The position numbers were made by a program, and so were the translations under genes. The notes under the pieces were generated by a model. The model was not told the origin of the DNA. It was given only the letters and a program-made list of their open reading frames with translations, and did not search any database. From Marinobacter subterrani (lineage in GTDB: Bacteria; Pseudomonadota; Gammaproteobacteria; Pseudomonadales; Oleiphilaceae), in contig NZ_LFBU01000001.1 in assembly GCF_001045555.1 (NCBI RefSeq), forward strand, positions 310,001 to 374,000: a DNA stretch of 64,000 nt. The letters run 5' to 3'. Below, in pieces: positions 8,164 to 17,008 of the stretch; the stretch's first letter is position 1; each line of letters opens with the position of its first letter.

Positions 8164-9801
8164 ATGAAACGTTTTTGGCAGAGCCTGTTTGTCATGAATA
8201 AATCGACACTGATTGTTGTGGTGTCGGTATTCCTGATGGCATTTGGTAACCGTGCATTTTTTGCGAACATCGTCGATGTCTACCCGCTGAATCCGGGTAA
8301 TGCCGCGTTTCTGATCTCCCTGGCGGTGGTCTTTGGCGCTGCTCTGGTTCTCATTTTCTCTCTGGTTTGTTATCGCTATACCACCAAGCCAGTGTTGATC
8401 ACGATCCTGATGCTGTCTTCCTTTGCTGCCTATTTCATGGACAGCTATAACACAGTGATCGATACCGACATGCTGCGTAACGTGGCGCAGACCAACGTCT
8501 CTGAAGCGTCGGACCTGATGTCCGGTACCCTCGCGATTTACGTGATCTTGCTCGGCATTCTGCCGTCGTTGTTTGTCTATCGTGTTCGGATTACCACCGG
8601 AACGGTACGCCGGGATATTCTGTCCACCATCAAACTGGCGTCAATTTCGCTGGGTATTGGTGTGCTCACCGTTGTGGTCTTTGGCAATTTCTACGCTTCT
8701 TTTATCCGGGAACATAAAATATTGAGGTATTACGCCAATCCGTCTTTCTACCTTGTCTCGACCGTCAAGTTTGCCGGTAGCTTCATTGAAAGCAGCAGTC
8801 TGCCATTCAAAATGATCGCCGAGGATGCCCATGCGGCTCCGTCGGATGGCTCCCGTGAACTGATGATTATGGTGGTTGGCGAGACTGCAAGAGCAGACCG
8901 GTTTTCACTCAATGGGTATGAGCGCGAGACCAACCCGGAACTGGCGAAGGAAGATGTCATCAGCTTTTCAGACTTCTGGTCATGTGGAACCTCGACGGCT
9001 ACCTCCGTACCTTGCATGTTTTCCGTGTACGGTACGTCGAACTACGATGAGCAAAAAGCCGCAGCCACCGAAAATGTGCTGGATATTCTCGCTCGCACCG
9101 GCGTGAACGTGCTGTGGCTGGACAATAATTCCGACTCCAAGGGGACGGCCACACGGATTACCTACCGCAATTTCAAGACGCCAGAAAATAACCCTGAGTG
9201 CGACGGTGAAGAATGCCGCGACACCGGAATGCTGACCAACCTGCAGCAATACATTGATGCCCACCCGAAAGGGGACATCCTGATAGTACTGCACCAGATG
9301 GGCAACCACGGGCCCGCCTATTACAAGCGGTATCCCAAGGCTTTTGAGAAGTTCACTCCGGTCTGCCAGACCAACCAACTGGAGGAGTGCAGCAAGGAAT
9401 CCATCAATAATGCGTATGACAATGCGATTCTGTACACCGACTTTTTCCTGTCAAAGGTGATCGATTTGCTGAAGCGAAATACGGGCGGGTTTCAAACTGG
9501 AATGTTTTATGTAAGCGACCACGGTGAATCCCTGGGTGAATTCGACGTGTACCTGCATGGCCTGCCGATGTTTATTGCGCCCGATGCTCAGCGCCATGTT
9601 CCGGCAGTGATGTGGTTCTCCGACAACTTTTCCGGGGTGAACGAGGGGGCCCTGCGCGCCGCCAAGGACCAAACCATGAACCACGACTGGATATTCCACA
9701 CGCTGCTTGGGCTGTTTGATGTGCGTACCGAGGCCTATCAGCCAGGCCTCGATATCCTCAATATCCCGGGCGCGGAGATAGCCCGGACACCAGCCCAGTG
9801 A
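8164..9801 (+). CDS. eptA: phosphoethanolamine--lipid A transferase (EptA/MCR family)
   Basis: This 545-residue inner-membrane enzyme transfers phosphoethanolamine from phosphatidylethanolamine to lipid A in the periplasm, lowering the negative charge of the outer membrane and hence polymyxin binding. Five N-terminal hydrophobic segments precede a sulfatase-fold domain. The catalytic set is intact: Glu240 in GETARADRF, the nucleophile Thr278 in CGTSTATSVPC, the HQMGNHGPAYY block, and Asp452-His453 in SDHGESLGE. Cysteines 274 and 284 sit where the family forms a disulfide, with further cysteine pairs at NPECDGEEC and PVCQTNQLEEC. Length matches EptA/MCR (about 540). Its last 44 bases overlap the tail of the convergent membrane-protein gene. 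A PmrA-box-like site lies upstream. Confidence 0.95.
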   Translation: MKRFWQSLFVMNKSTLIVVVSVFLMAFGNRAFFANIVDVYPLNPGNAAFLISLAVVFGAALVLIFSLVCYRYTTKPVLITILMLSSFAAYFMDSYNTVIDTDMLRNVAQTNVSEASDLMSGTLAIYVILLGILPSLFVYRVRITTGTVRRDILSTIKLASISLGIGVLTVVVFGNFYASFIREHKILRYYANPSFYLVSTVKFAGSFIESSSLPFKMIAEDAHAAPSDGSRELMIMVVGETARADRFSLNGYERETNPELAKEDVISFSDFWSCGTSTATSVPCMFSVYGTSNYDEQKAAATENVLDILARTGVNVLWLDNNSDSKGTATRITYRNFKTPENNPECDGEECRDTGMLTNLQQYIDAHPKGDILIVLHQMGNHGPAYYKRYPKAFEKFTPVCQTNQLEECSKESINNAYDNAILYTDFFLSKVIDLLKRNTGGFQTGMFYVSDHGESLGEFDVYLHGLPMFIAPDAQRHVPAVMWFSDNFSGVNEGALRAAKDQTMNHDWIFHTLLGLFDVRTEAYQPGLDILNIPGAEIARTPAQ

Positions 9802-10849
9802 GCACGACAATAGTGGGCCGCAGGATCAGCCGGTATATCCAGCTGCCGATGTACAATGCCGGCAGAAGTATCAACAACCAGCCCAGGAACTGCACCAGCC
9901 AGGCCGGATAGCCCAGCACTTCAGACACTTCCGCGAGGAAATCACTAATGATGCCGGGGTGGGAAACCACGAGGTAGCCAACACCTATGATCGCTGGCCA
10001 TTTGGCGTACCGGGCACTGTTCATGAGCATCCGGCCGCTGTTGGCCAGACGGGTAGCGAGGGCTGCGGAGCGAGTGCTTCGGGCGGCGCCCCGGGTTGAG
10101 ACTGCCACGGCCCGCCCCACCCGGAGTACCTTCAGGGCACTGGCGAAAACGAGCACGTCTATCGACGCCCAGCCAATGTCCTCCGCGGACACCTCTTCAC
10201 CGGTGCGGTACTGGATCTCGAGGTTGCGGATTCCGCTGGCAAAAAACTGGTTGAGGTTTTCCAGAACCCGCTCAGTTCTTACCCAGGTGATTTTCCCCTG
10301 ATCACTGACGACAAACTGGCCCAGGAAATCATGGCCTTCTTCCTGAATGAAACGCACCGCATACCAACCACGCTCCGCCGGAAGCAGGTTGTCGGCCCCG
10401 GGGGTGGCCTTGTTTTCAGAAGTCGCCTCCTTGCCAGTAAAGAAGTTTTTGACGGCCTGATACTTGTCAGCCGCCGTGTTCATCAGCTCGATCGAGCCAA
10501 TCGGTCTGTTCAGGAAGTAGTAAATGGGCGGAAGGATGTTCTCGCCGTATAGCCGAAGGATTATGCGAAACTCTTCCTCTGCCCCGTAAAGGGGCAGGAT
10601 CTTTCGGGTCATTTCGGGGTATCGAAGATAGGCGGCCCGGGCTTTCACCAGCAGCAGCTCGTCGTCTGCCATATCGAGCAGGGCGGCCTGCAGCTCCGGG
10701 GGTTCGGTTGTGATACCGTTGAATTGATGGAGTGTATCCTCCGCCTGAATCCGGATCAGCCGCTCCTCAATGGGCATTGGACTGGAGCTGGCGGTTGAAA
10801 CCAGCGCAATCACCAGTGCCAACCCAAGAATCAGGAAAAATTTTGTCAC
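9758..10849 (-). CDS. membrane protein of unknown function
   Basis: I do not recognise this 363-residue protein. It begins with a hydrophobic segment (FFLILGLALVIALVST) that could be a signal peptide or anchor. A charged, probably periplasmic region of about 220 residues follows. Near residues 225-285 there is an arginine-rich amphipathic stretch with many RAV, TRG and ATR units, and two strong membrane segments lie near the C-terminus (around IIGVGYLVV and VQFLGWLLILLPALYI). Its C-terminal end overlaps the eptA tail in convergent orientation, so both stop codons lie inside the opposite gene. Coding composition and unbroken length support a real gene. Confidence 0.75.
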   Translation of the reverse strand: MTKFFLILGLALVIALVSTASSSPMPIEERLIRIQAEDTLHQFNGITTEPPELQAALLDMADDELLLVKARAAYLRYPEMTRKILPLYGAEEEFRIILRLYGENILPPIYYFLNRPIGSIELMNTAADKYQAVKNFFTGKEATSENKATPGADNLLPAERGWYAVRFIQEEGHDFLGQFVVSDQGKITWVRTERVLENLNQFFASGIRNLEIQYRTGEEVSAEDIGWASIDVLVFASALKVLRVGRAVAVSTRGAARSTRSAALATRLANSGRMLMNSARYAKWPAIIGVGYLVVSHPGIISDFLAEVSEVLGYPAWLVQFLGWLLILLPALYIGSWIYRLILRPTIVVLTGLVSGLSPRPGY

Positions 10850-11159
10850 AATCCTACCCTGTGAACCTTTTGGCTACCCGTGTTGTCAGGCATTAACAAC
10901 CCTCGGTAAAGATCAGATCAACACCATGGAGCGAGGGACCAGCACCGTTAGTTGGCCCCGCCTGACATGAGTAATATCGACGTTACCCTGATGCTGCTTC
11001 TGTGCCAAGCGCCTTTGCGGGTCTGGATTTTTTGTCGAGGTTATGGAGAGAGGCTAAGCTTCTGGTAGCGCCTTCCGCTGGTCACTGGCTGAAAACGTCG
11101 AAGTTCGGCCCCGATTGCTCTTCGGTTTGCTCTGCGCGATGGGTTCACAGGAGTTGGTT
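10850..11159. other. intergenic region without recognisable feature
   Basis: These 310 bases lie between the divergent membrane-protein and acetyltransferase genes. I see no gene, strong hairpin with a T run, or RNA element. Promoters for both flanking genes presumably lie here, but no clear -35/-10 pair stands out. Confidence 0.4.
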
Positions 11160-11699
11160 ATGAGCAGAAAGAAAACTGAAAAGGAGTACGTAATAAGGGA
11201 AGGCCGGGAACAGGATCTCCCGCTGTTGGTGGAGTTCCTGGTAAAACTGGCGCTGCATGTCTCAGGGGGCGAGCCAAAGGACCTCAGGGAGAGCGAACAC
11301 AAACGGCTCCTCAAGGCGTTGAGTTCTTCTCTGAAAGACGAGGATAAACACCTGGTGGTAGCAGACAGTAGCGAGGCGGGGCTGGTTGGAATGGGCTACG
11401 TTTATGTATGGAGTACCCAGGGAATCTGGGCGCAGACTGAGCCGGTGGAGTTCAGGTCGGGAATGATTGACGATGTATGGGTTGAGCCGGAATTCAGGCA
11501 TCGGGGTATTTTTAAGGCGTTGCTCCGGGATTTGGTCGCGTTTGCAGAGAGCCACAATGTTTCAGAGCTGATTCTCGAATATTCCGCCACGAACAAGGAG
11601 GCCGAGGCAGCGTGGACCAAACTGGGCTTCCGGCCAACAGGCATTCGCGCCGCAGCATTCACCTCAAATGTGAAGCAAGCTCTGGCGAAGCAGCAATAA
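11160..11699 (+). CDS. GNAT-family N-acetyltransferase
   Basis: The protein has 179 residues with the GNAT fold: an N-terminal strand-helix unit (YVIREGREQDLPLLVEFL), then DDVWVEPEFRHRGIFKALL, the acetyl-CoA binding motif A (R-x-x-G-x variant RHRGIF), and the C-terminal LEYSATNKEAEAAWTKLGF typical of motif B. It transfers an acetyl group from acetyl-CoA to an amine; the substrate is unknown. I chose the ATG at 11160 because a CAGGAG site lies just upstream; an in-frame start at 11115 would add a poorly conserved leader. The deacetylase gene follows 19 bases downstream in the same direction, so the two are probably co-transcribed and may act on the same kind of acetyl-amine. Confidence 0.85.
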   Translation: MSRKKTEKEYVIREGREQDLPLLVEFLVKLALHVSGGEPKDLRESEHKRLLKALSSSLKDEDKHLVVADSSEAGLVGMGYVYVWSTQGIWAQTEPVEFRSGMIDDVWVEPEFRHRGIFKALLRDLVAFAESHNVSELILEYSATNKEAEAAWTKLGFRPTGIRAAAFTSNVKQALAKQQ

Positions 11700-11718
11700 C
11701 GAAGCAAGGGATAGTCTC

Positions 11719-12828
11719 ATGATCGGCGACCGAAGTGTGCACGTGTTTTATGACGAGGTAATGCTGGGGCACAACCCCGAGGTGGATTTGCCATTCATGC
11801 CCAGCAGGGTGGAAAAGCGCGTGAGGTCGATTCTCCAGGGGCTGGATTTCAAATGGAGTTATCCGGAGCACCCGGGGCGTCTGACGGCAATCAAGGCATA
11901 CCTGGACGAGAATCCAATAGAGGGTGTTCAGTTCAGGGCGGGCGCGGCCCCGGCAACCTATAATCAGCTGGCACGAGTACACACCGCCGCCTACCTGGAC
12001 CACATGTTTTCATTTGCGGGAAAGCGTGCCTGGCTCGACCGGGATACAACCGCCGTTTCACCGGAAAGCATAAACGCGGCCACCGCAGCGGCCGGCAATG
12101 CCATTGCTGCCGTAGAAAGCGTTGTGAACGGTGAATGTAAAAGCGCGTTCGCTCTGGTGCGGCCACCGGGGCACCACGCCGAGCCGGTGCGTGCCCGCGG
12201 TTTCTGCCTGCTCAATAATATTGCGGTAGCAGCCGCCCATGCCCAGGCCAAACTGGGGTGTGAACGTATCCTGATCATTGACTGGGACGCGCACCACGGT
12301 AACGGTACCCAGGATATCTTCTGGGCAGAGCCGGATGTGCTGTTCTTTGACACCCATTGTGCGGCGCCCTTTTATCCGGGTTCGGGCCACATCGAGGAGA
12401 TAGGCGAGGGCCTCGGCGAAGGGTTCACCATCAATGTGCCGCTACCGGAGACCTCTGGCGATGTTGCCTTCGAGAAAGTCTTCCGCGAGATTCTGGTGCC
12501 GGCTGCCGATTACTTCAAACCGGATCTCGTACTGGTTTCCGCCGGGTTCGACCCACACCGCAACGATATGGCACTGAACCTCACCTATGACGGTTTCAGG
12601 ATGATCACCCGGATCGTTCAGGACATTGCCGATACACACTGTGAAGGACGCCTGGTACTCGTTCTGGAAGGCGGTTACAACCTGACATCACTCTCACATG
12701 GCGTGCACGCGGTGCTTGAGACGCTGGCGGGCGGCGATGTGCCGGAGATCCGGGAGACGGGCGTAAAAGAAGCGGAAGAAGCTGCGGAATTTCACCGATC
12801 TGCTTTCAGTGATGAGCAAGAAGAGTAA
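11719..12828 (+). CDS. histone deacetylase / acetylpolyamine amidohydrolase family protein
   Basis: This 369-residue protein belongs to the arginase-deacetylase fold family that includes class II histone deacetylases and acetylpolyamine amidohydrolases. The active site is complete: RPPGHHAEP (His152-His153), the zinc ligands of DWDAHHGNGTQ (Asp190, His192), GFDPHRNDM with the third zinc aspartate, and EGGYN near the C-terminus. It removes acetyl groups from acetyl-lysine or acetylated polyamines in the cytosol. The N-terminal 60 residues (SVHVFYDEVMLGHNPEVDLP) carry the family's loop near the active-site entry. It directly follows the GNAT gene, suggesting a linked acetylation and deacetylation role. 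Specificity cannot be decided from sequence alone. Confidence 0.92.
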   Translation: MIGDRSVHVFYDEVMLGHNPEVDLPFMPSRVEKRVRSILQGLDFKWSYPEHPGRLTAIKAYLDENPIEGVQFRAGAAPATYNQLARVHTAAYLDHMFSFAGKRAWLDRDTTAVSPESINAATAAAGNAIAAVESVVNGECKSAFALVRPPGHHAEPVRARGFCLLNNIAVAAAHAQAKLGCERILIIDWDAHHGNGTQDIFWAEPDVLFFDTHCAAPFYPGSGHIEEIGEGLGEGFTINVPLPETSGDVAFEKVFREILVPAADYFKPDLVLVSAGFDPHRNDMALNLTYDGFRMITRIVQDIADTHCEGRLVLVLEGGYNLTSLSHGVHAVLETLAGGDVPEIRETGVKEAEEAAEFHRSAFSDEQEE

Positions 12829-12985
12829 CCTGAGAGACACCCCGGCCATGACATCCAGTTGCAGCAACTGTGATAATGTAGCTCCCAGGTGAAGGAAACT
12901 GGAGAGTGTCATGACGCGTCCCATTTGCTGCAACACCTCCGTGCGGGCCAGCGTCTCGTGAGACTGCCGCAGGCACGGCCACGGC

Positions 12986-13135
12986 ATGAGCGCGCCGGGT
13001 TTGCACCAGGATCCGGACCGGGCGCTGCCGATTCCCGCCGCCCATCAATGTGTGGTATTCGGCGTCAATCACTTTGATCTGCTCGACAGCCAAGCGGTTT
13101 ATGAGCGGATCCACAATTGGCTGGCCGGGCACTGA
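12986..13135 (+). pseudogene. C-terminal remnant of an alpha/beta hydrolase-like gene
   Basis: A 49-codon frame starting MSAPGLHQDPDRA ends in a block (VVFGVNHFDLLDSQAVYERI) that looks like the catalytic-histidine end of an alpha/beta hydrolase, where NH[FT] and a final HNWL helix are common. The in-frame TGA at 12959 blocks extension upstream. A ribosome-binding site and ATG at 12911 begin a separate 16-codon frame (MTRPICCNTS) that may be the old N-terminus. The rest of the enzyme is missing, so I read this as a deletion relic. The family assignment is tentative. Confidence 0.35.
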
Positions 13136-13176
13136 TAACGCGGTTGCAGTCTATTTTCCTGCCGGAAGAGGATTTG

Positions 13177-14301
13177 ATGTCGTTTCGGAGTGGATTTTAC
13201 CGGTATGCACAGGCCTTTCGCCGGGGGCTTCATATCCTGGCGGCCCCGGTAAAGGGCGACAGTGGTCGGGGCGGGCTGTTTATCCAGGCTTACCGGGGTT
13301 ACGGCTCGCCAAATCGCCTGTTTCTGATGGGGCAGGTTTTCCGGCAGCCCGGGTTCGGGGCCTCGTGGCGGGAGGATCTGCTGCGCCGGGATTTAATCGA
13401 TCTTGTCCGCAGATTGCTGCGCAAGCCGATTGTCGGAGCCCGGGTCCGTATACGGTACAAAGACACCAATACCTTCGTTCATACCGATAGGCACGGGTTC
13501 TTCCGGGTTGATATGGAACTGCGCACCATGCCGTCTGAGGTTTCCTGGCATGAAATGCAGCTGTCTCTGGACAGTCACGCCGACGAGCGTGCCGCCACCA
13601 TTGGTGAGTTCTATACGCCACAGCCTCGTGCCCGTTTCGGCGTGATCAGCGATATCGACGACACCGTGGTTTACACTGGTGTTGCCAATACCGTCATGAT
13701 GATGTGGCGCCTGTTTGCCCAGGGCGCCGAAAGCCGTATGGTGTTTCCCGGCGTGCCGGCCCTTTATCAGGCCTTTCATGCCGGCCGCGATCAAGGCGAG
13801 GGAAACCCGCTGTTCTACGTGTCCCGTGCGCCCTGGAGCATCTATCACGTACTGGCGGAAGTTTTTCGCCGTAATCGAATTCCCCATGGGCCGATCCTCA
13901 TCCTGCGCGAGTGGGGCATGAAGCGTGGCAGTCTGCTGCCGCGAAGGGCCAAGGATCATAAGCGGGACGCGATCCGGCATATTCTGGGGATGTACCCGGA
14001 TATGCGCTTTGTCCTGGTTGGGGACTCCGGGCAGCGGGACCCGGAGGTGTACAGCCGCATTCTTCGAGAGCATCCCGACCGGATACTGGGGATTTATATC
14101 CGCGATGTCAGCAATACCCCTGAGCGCTCGGAAGCCATCGACCGGCTTGCCCTCGAGGCCCGGGAAGTGGGATGTGATCTGATTCTGGCCGCCGACAACC
14201 TGGAAATGGCGAAACACGCCGCCAGCGAAGGGCTGATTGCCGACCGAGCTGTGGCCGCGGTACGTGAAGAGTTGCGCCGCGCCGCCCAGCGCGGCGACTG
14301 A
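13177..14301 (+). CDS. App1-family phosphatidate phosphatase-like protein
   Basis: This 374-residue protein has the App1 (DUF2183) layout. An N-terminal beta-rich domain (about residues 1-145) carries FIQAYRGYGS and a transthyretin-like segment. The HAD-like catalytic domain follows, with the DxDxT signature at SDIDDTVVYTG (Asp159, Asp161), then VSRAPWSIYHVL, and VLVGDSGQRDPEVY as the closing HAD motif. Yeast App1 is a magnesium-dependent phosphatidate phosphatase, so a role in lipid phosphate turnover is likely. The ATG at 13177 was chosen because GGAAGAGGA lies just upstream; the frame stays open to 13117. It is convergent with the SDR gene. Confidence 0.88.
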   Translation: MSFRSGFYRYAQAFRRGLHILAAPVKGDSGRGGLFIQAYRGYGSPNRLFLMGQVFRQPGFGASWREDLLRRDLIDLVRRLLRKPIVGARVRIRYKDTNTFVHTDRHGFFRVDMELRTMPSEVSWHEMQLSLDSHADERAATIGEFYTPQPRARFGVISDIDDTVVYTGVANTVMMMWRLFAQGAESRMVFPGVPALYQAFHAGRDQGEGNPLFYVSRAPWSIYHVLAEVFRRNRIPHGPILILREWGMKRGSLLPRRAKDHKRDAIRHILGMYPDMRFVLVGDSGQRDPEVYSRILREHPDRILGIYIRDVSNTPERSEAIDRLALEAREVGCDLILAADNLEMAKHAASEGLIADRAVAAVREELRRAAQRGD

Positions 14302-14324
14302 TCATCCAGCAGACCTACAACCGG

Positions 14325-15071
14325 TTACATGACCCTTGCAAATAGCCCGAAGGGCAGGGATTTCAACACATAACCCAGCGGTGTCCAGGGCCACCAGGGC
14401 ACGTAGGCCCGGCGTTTTTCAGATTCGATGGCCTTTACCAGGGCCTTGACGCCGGTTTCCAGATCGACGCGGAAGGGGGCATTCTCCGTGTCCCGGTTAA
14501 TATCCGTAAGTATATAGCCGGGCAATATGTTGCTGACGTTGATCGGTTTGCCCCTGGTATCCAGTTGCAGGCCTTCTGCCAATGAAGCCACGGCGGCCTT
14601 GGTGGCGGCATAAACGTTCAGAGGGCCACGGAACCCACGAACACCACTGACCGAAGACATCAGCACCAGGTGGCCGCTGTTCTGCTCTCTGAAAATCTCC
14701 ATGGCGGCCTCGCTCTGGGCGATGGCAGCGACGAAGTTCGTTTCAGCGGAGTGCCGGTTGGCGGCAAAGTGCCCACGCCCAATGGGTTGAGAGCTGCCAA
14801 TGCCCGCGTTGACCACCACACGGTCAAGACTGCCCAGCTCATCCCGAAAGCCTCGGAAAACCTCGAACACCTGATCGTAATCACAGACATCCAGCCCCCG
14901 GACCAGCACCCGAATATTGGGGTAGGCCTGCTGCAATTCGCGCTGCAGGGCCTCCAGCTTATCGGCCCGCCGCGCACACAATGCCAGATTGCAGCCTTTG
15001 GCGGCCCACTCCCGCGCCATGCCTTCACCGAGACCGGTGCTGGCACCGGTAATCAGAATGTTTTTTCGCAT
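14325..15071 (-). CDS. SDR-family oxidoreductase
   Basis: This is a 248-residue classical short-chain dehydrogenase. It has the cofactor loop GASTGLGEGMA at the N-terminus, the ARRADKLEAL segment after the second strand, which usually favours NADP(H), the VVNAGIG motif, and the catalytic serine and Tyr-x-x-x-Lys within VLMSSVSG and YAATKAAV. It catalyses reversible oxidation of an alcohol or reduction of a ketone; the substrate is not evident. The thioesterase gene lies 22 bases upstream in the same direction, so the two may form a small lipid-related operon. Confidence 0.9.
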   Translation of the reverse strand: MRKNILITGASTGLGEGMAREWAAKGCNLALCARRADKLEALQRELQQAYPNIRVLVRGLDVCDYDQVFEVFRGFRDELGSLDRVVVNAGIGSSQPIGRGHFAANRHSAETNFVAAIAQSEAAMEIFREQNSGHLVLMSSVSGVRGFRGPLNVYAATKAAVASLAEGLQLDTRGKPINVSNILPGYILTDINRDTENAPFRVDLETGVKALVKAIESEKRRAYVPWWPWTPLGYVLKSLPFGLFARVM

Positions 15072-15093
15072 CAGTTATCCCTTGAGTTCCCTG

Positions 15094-15579
15094 TTACGCC
15101 TTTGAGCGGTGAAGAGCCTTATACCGTTCCGCCAACTCAACCCGAATCGCGCGACGTTCCTGGCCGTTGGCGAAGCGCCTGATTTGCTCATCCGTGCGTG
15201 GTTCCAGTTCAGGTACTTCAACGGCTTTTCCGTTGTCATCCACGGCGACCATCGTGAAAAAGCAACTGTTGGTGTGTCTGACCAGCTTTTCACGGATGTT
15301 TTCCGTGATCACTTTAATGCCAATCTCCATTGAAGTGCGTCCTGTGTAGTTGACGCTGGCCAGGAAGGTTACCAGTTCTCCAACATGAATCGGTTGAAGA
15401 AACATTACCTGATCCACGGACAGGGTAACAACATAGGTGCCTGCGTAACGGCTGGCGCAGGCATAGGCCACTTCATCGAGACACTTGAGCAAGGTGCCAC
15501 CGTGCACATTGCCAGAAAAGTTGGCCTTATCCGGTGTCATCAAAACGGTCATCGTGAGGGTAGTAGATTCGAGTTCCAT
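15094..15579 (-). CDS. acyl-CoA thioesterase (hotdog fold, YciA/BACH-like)
   Basis: This 161-residue single-hotdog protein hydrolyses acyl-CoA to free acid and CoA. The diagnostic region NFSGNVHGGTLLKCLDEVAY contains the catalytic Asn/Gly and Asp positions, and the second half has the VDQVMFLQPIHVGE strand and GRTSMEIGI. The start MELESTTLTM at 15579 is the family's normal one, with a GAGAG site upstream; longer in-frame starts add an arginine- and cysteine-rich leader. The SDR follows closely. A truncated, diverged relative of this gene lies at 23004-23312. Confidence 0.92.
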   Translation of the reverse strand: MELESTTLTMTVLMTPDKANFSGNVHGGTLLKCLDEVAYACASRYAGTYVVTLSVDQVMFLQPIHVGELVTFLASVNYTGRTSMEIGIKVITENIREKLVRHTNSCFFTMVAVDDNGKAVEVPELEPRTDEQIRRFANGQERRAIRVELAERYKALHRSKA

Positions 15580-15789
15580 AATGCTCTCGTGTTTATCTGA
15601 TGCTTCAGTATATGCGCAAACCACGCAGGGGCATAAAACAGGTAGGCGGGGATGGCCGTAAAGATATCGTCGCAGTACGGGGGTCAAGGGCCATGTATTT
15701 CCTTTTCTCTGGCCACGGTGTCAACCATAATCGGCGCGACAATTCTGATCAGCTGGTACTGGGCGAAGTCGCAACCGGCGTCCTCAAGC

Positions 15790-15993
15790 TCAGAGAAGCG
15801 CGGCCTTCCAGAATTCCTCCGTGGTGCTGCGAGTGAACTGCAGGGCGGAGGTATTGATTCTTACCTGGAACGGCAGCCGGGTCAGCGAAGACCAGCTCTC
15901 GGCTCTGGCGGCTGCCTCTGCAAAGTCCCAGTGGTCCAGATCGCTTATCCGCCCGATTTCTTCTGCCAGGCCCAGAAAAATTTCCGGCATCAT
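15790..15993 (-). pseudogene. relic of an EAL-domain (c-di-GMP phosphodiesterase) gene
   Basis: A minus-strand frame reads PEIFLGLAEEIGRI, then a LDHWDFAEAAARAESW segment and FQVRINTSALQFTR. This matches the internal part of an EAL domain, where FIPLAEEtGlI, a W.L..A helix and V.vN.SarQF occur in this order. The catalytic EAL motif and all later blocks are missing; a TGA closes the frame at 15790 and other frames continue with unrelated sequence. The 5' side is cut by the formate-channel gene. It is a dead fragment. Confidence 0.55.
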
Positions 15994-16075
15994 GGCCGAG
16001 GCGAGGCTACAATGGACGAGTCGAATCTTGCAGCAACACAAACGTTTCTGGATGGCTAAAGGGCGGGGCGGTTGA

Positions 16076-17008
16076 ATGAGTGACAGGGACGCCAATCAGG
16101 ATACCTCCCCCGAAAAGGAAGCCAAGGAGGCCGCGGACGAGCAAGAGTCTCGCGCCAAGGCCCAGGATCGCGAATCCCGCGAACAGACACCGACGCCGAG
16201 TGAAAAATCACTGACGCCGAAAGAACGTGATACCGTAGCCGAACATGGCGGTCTATCTTCGCTGACTCTTTATTCCATCATCCTGCGCGAGGGCGAAGAG
16301 GAGCTACAGCGCCCGAAAATCTCGCTCTGGTGGTCTGGTGTGGCAGCAGGGCTCGGGATTTCGACCTCGGTCCTCGTCGAGGGAATTATCCGCTCCAATA
16401 TGGGCTCAGATCACCCCTATCTGACGTTGATTGAAAGCCTGGGCTACTCGTTCGGGTTCGTTCTCGTGATCCTGTGCAGGCTTCAACTGTTCACCGAGAA
16501 TACCATCACCGTCGTGCTGCCTGTTCTGGCCCAGCCGACGCGCAACCGGTTCTATCGCACCGGGCGCCTTTGGGGCATTGTGCTTGCGGCAAATTTATTT
16601 GGCACGTTTATTACCGCTGCCATCGGCGTCCACGGGGGCATTTTAACCGCCGAGACCCTCACGGCGATCCTGGAGATATCGCGCCACTTGGCAACGCTGA
16701 CCCCGGCCGAGACACTTTTGCGCGGTATTCCATCAGGCTTTTTCATAGCGGCTCTGGTGTGGATGCTGCCTTCAGCGAAGAGATCCGAAGTGCTGGTAAT
16801 CGTCATTTTTACCTGGCTGATTGCGGCGGGTGGCTTTACCCACGTGATTGCCGGGTCAAACGAGATTTTCACGCTGGTGCTCAATGGGGAAATGAATATC
16901 TTTACCGCCTTGATCTACCATATTGCCCCGGTACTCGTCGGCAACATTATCGGCGGTACCGGTTTGTTCGCGATGCTGGCCTATGGCCAGGTTCATGAAG
17001 AAATGTGA
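16076..17008 (+). CDS. formate/nitrite transporter family protein (YfdC-like)
   Basis: This 310-residue protein has a long hydrophilic, Glu/Lys-rich N-terminus (about 90 residues with many EKE and RES units) followed by six hydrophobic segments of the FNT channel fold. The first helix reads SLWWSGVAAGLGIS and later segments include LQLFTENTITVVLP and AGGFTHVIAGSNEIF, which fit the YfdC subgroup. FNT proteins are pentameric channels for small monovalent anions such as formate, nitrite or hydrosulfide; the substrate of YfdC-like members is not settled. The GTTGAATG start context and full-length frame support the chosen start. It stands alone between relic sequences. Confidence 0.85.
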   Translation: MSDRDANQDTSPEKEAKEAADEQESRAKAQDRESREQTPTPSEKSLTPKERDTVAEHGGLSSLTLYSIILREGEEELQRPKISLWWSGVAAGLGISTSVLVEGIIRSNMGSDHPYLTLIESLGYSFGFVLVILCRLQLFTENTITVVLPVLAQPTRNRFYRTGRLWGIVLAANLFGTFITAAIGVHGGILTAETLTAILEISRHLATLTPAETLLRGIPSGFFIAALVWMLPSAKRSEVLVIVIFTWLIAAGGFTHVIAGSNEIFTLVLNGEMNIFTALIYHIAPVLVGNIIGGTGLFAMLAYGQVHEEM

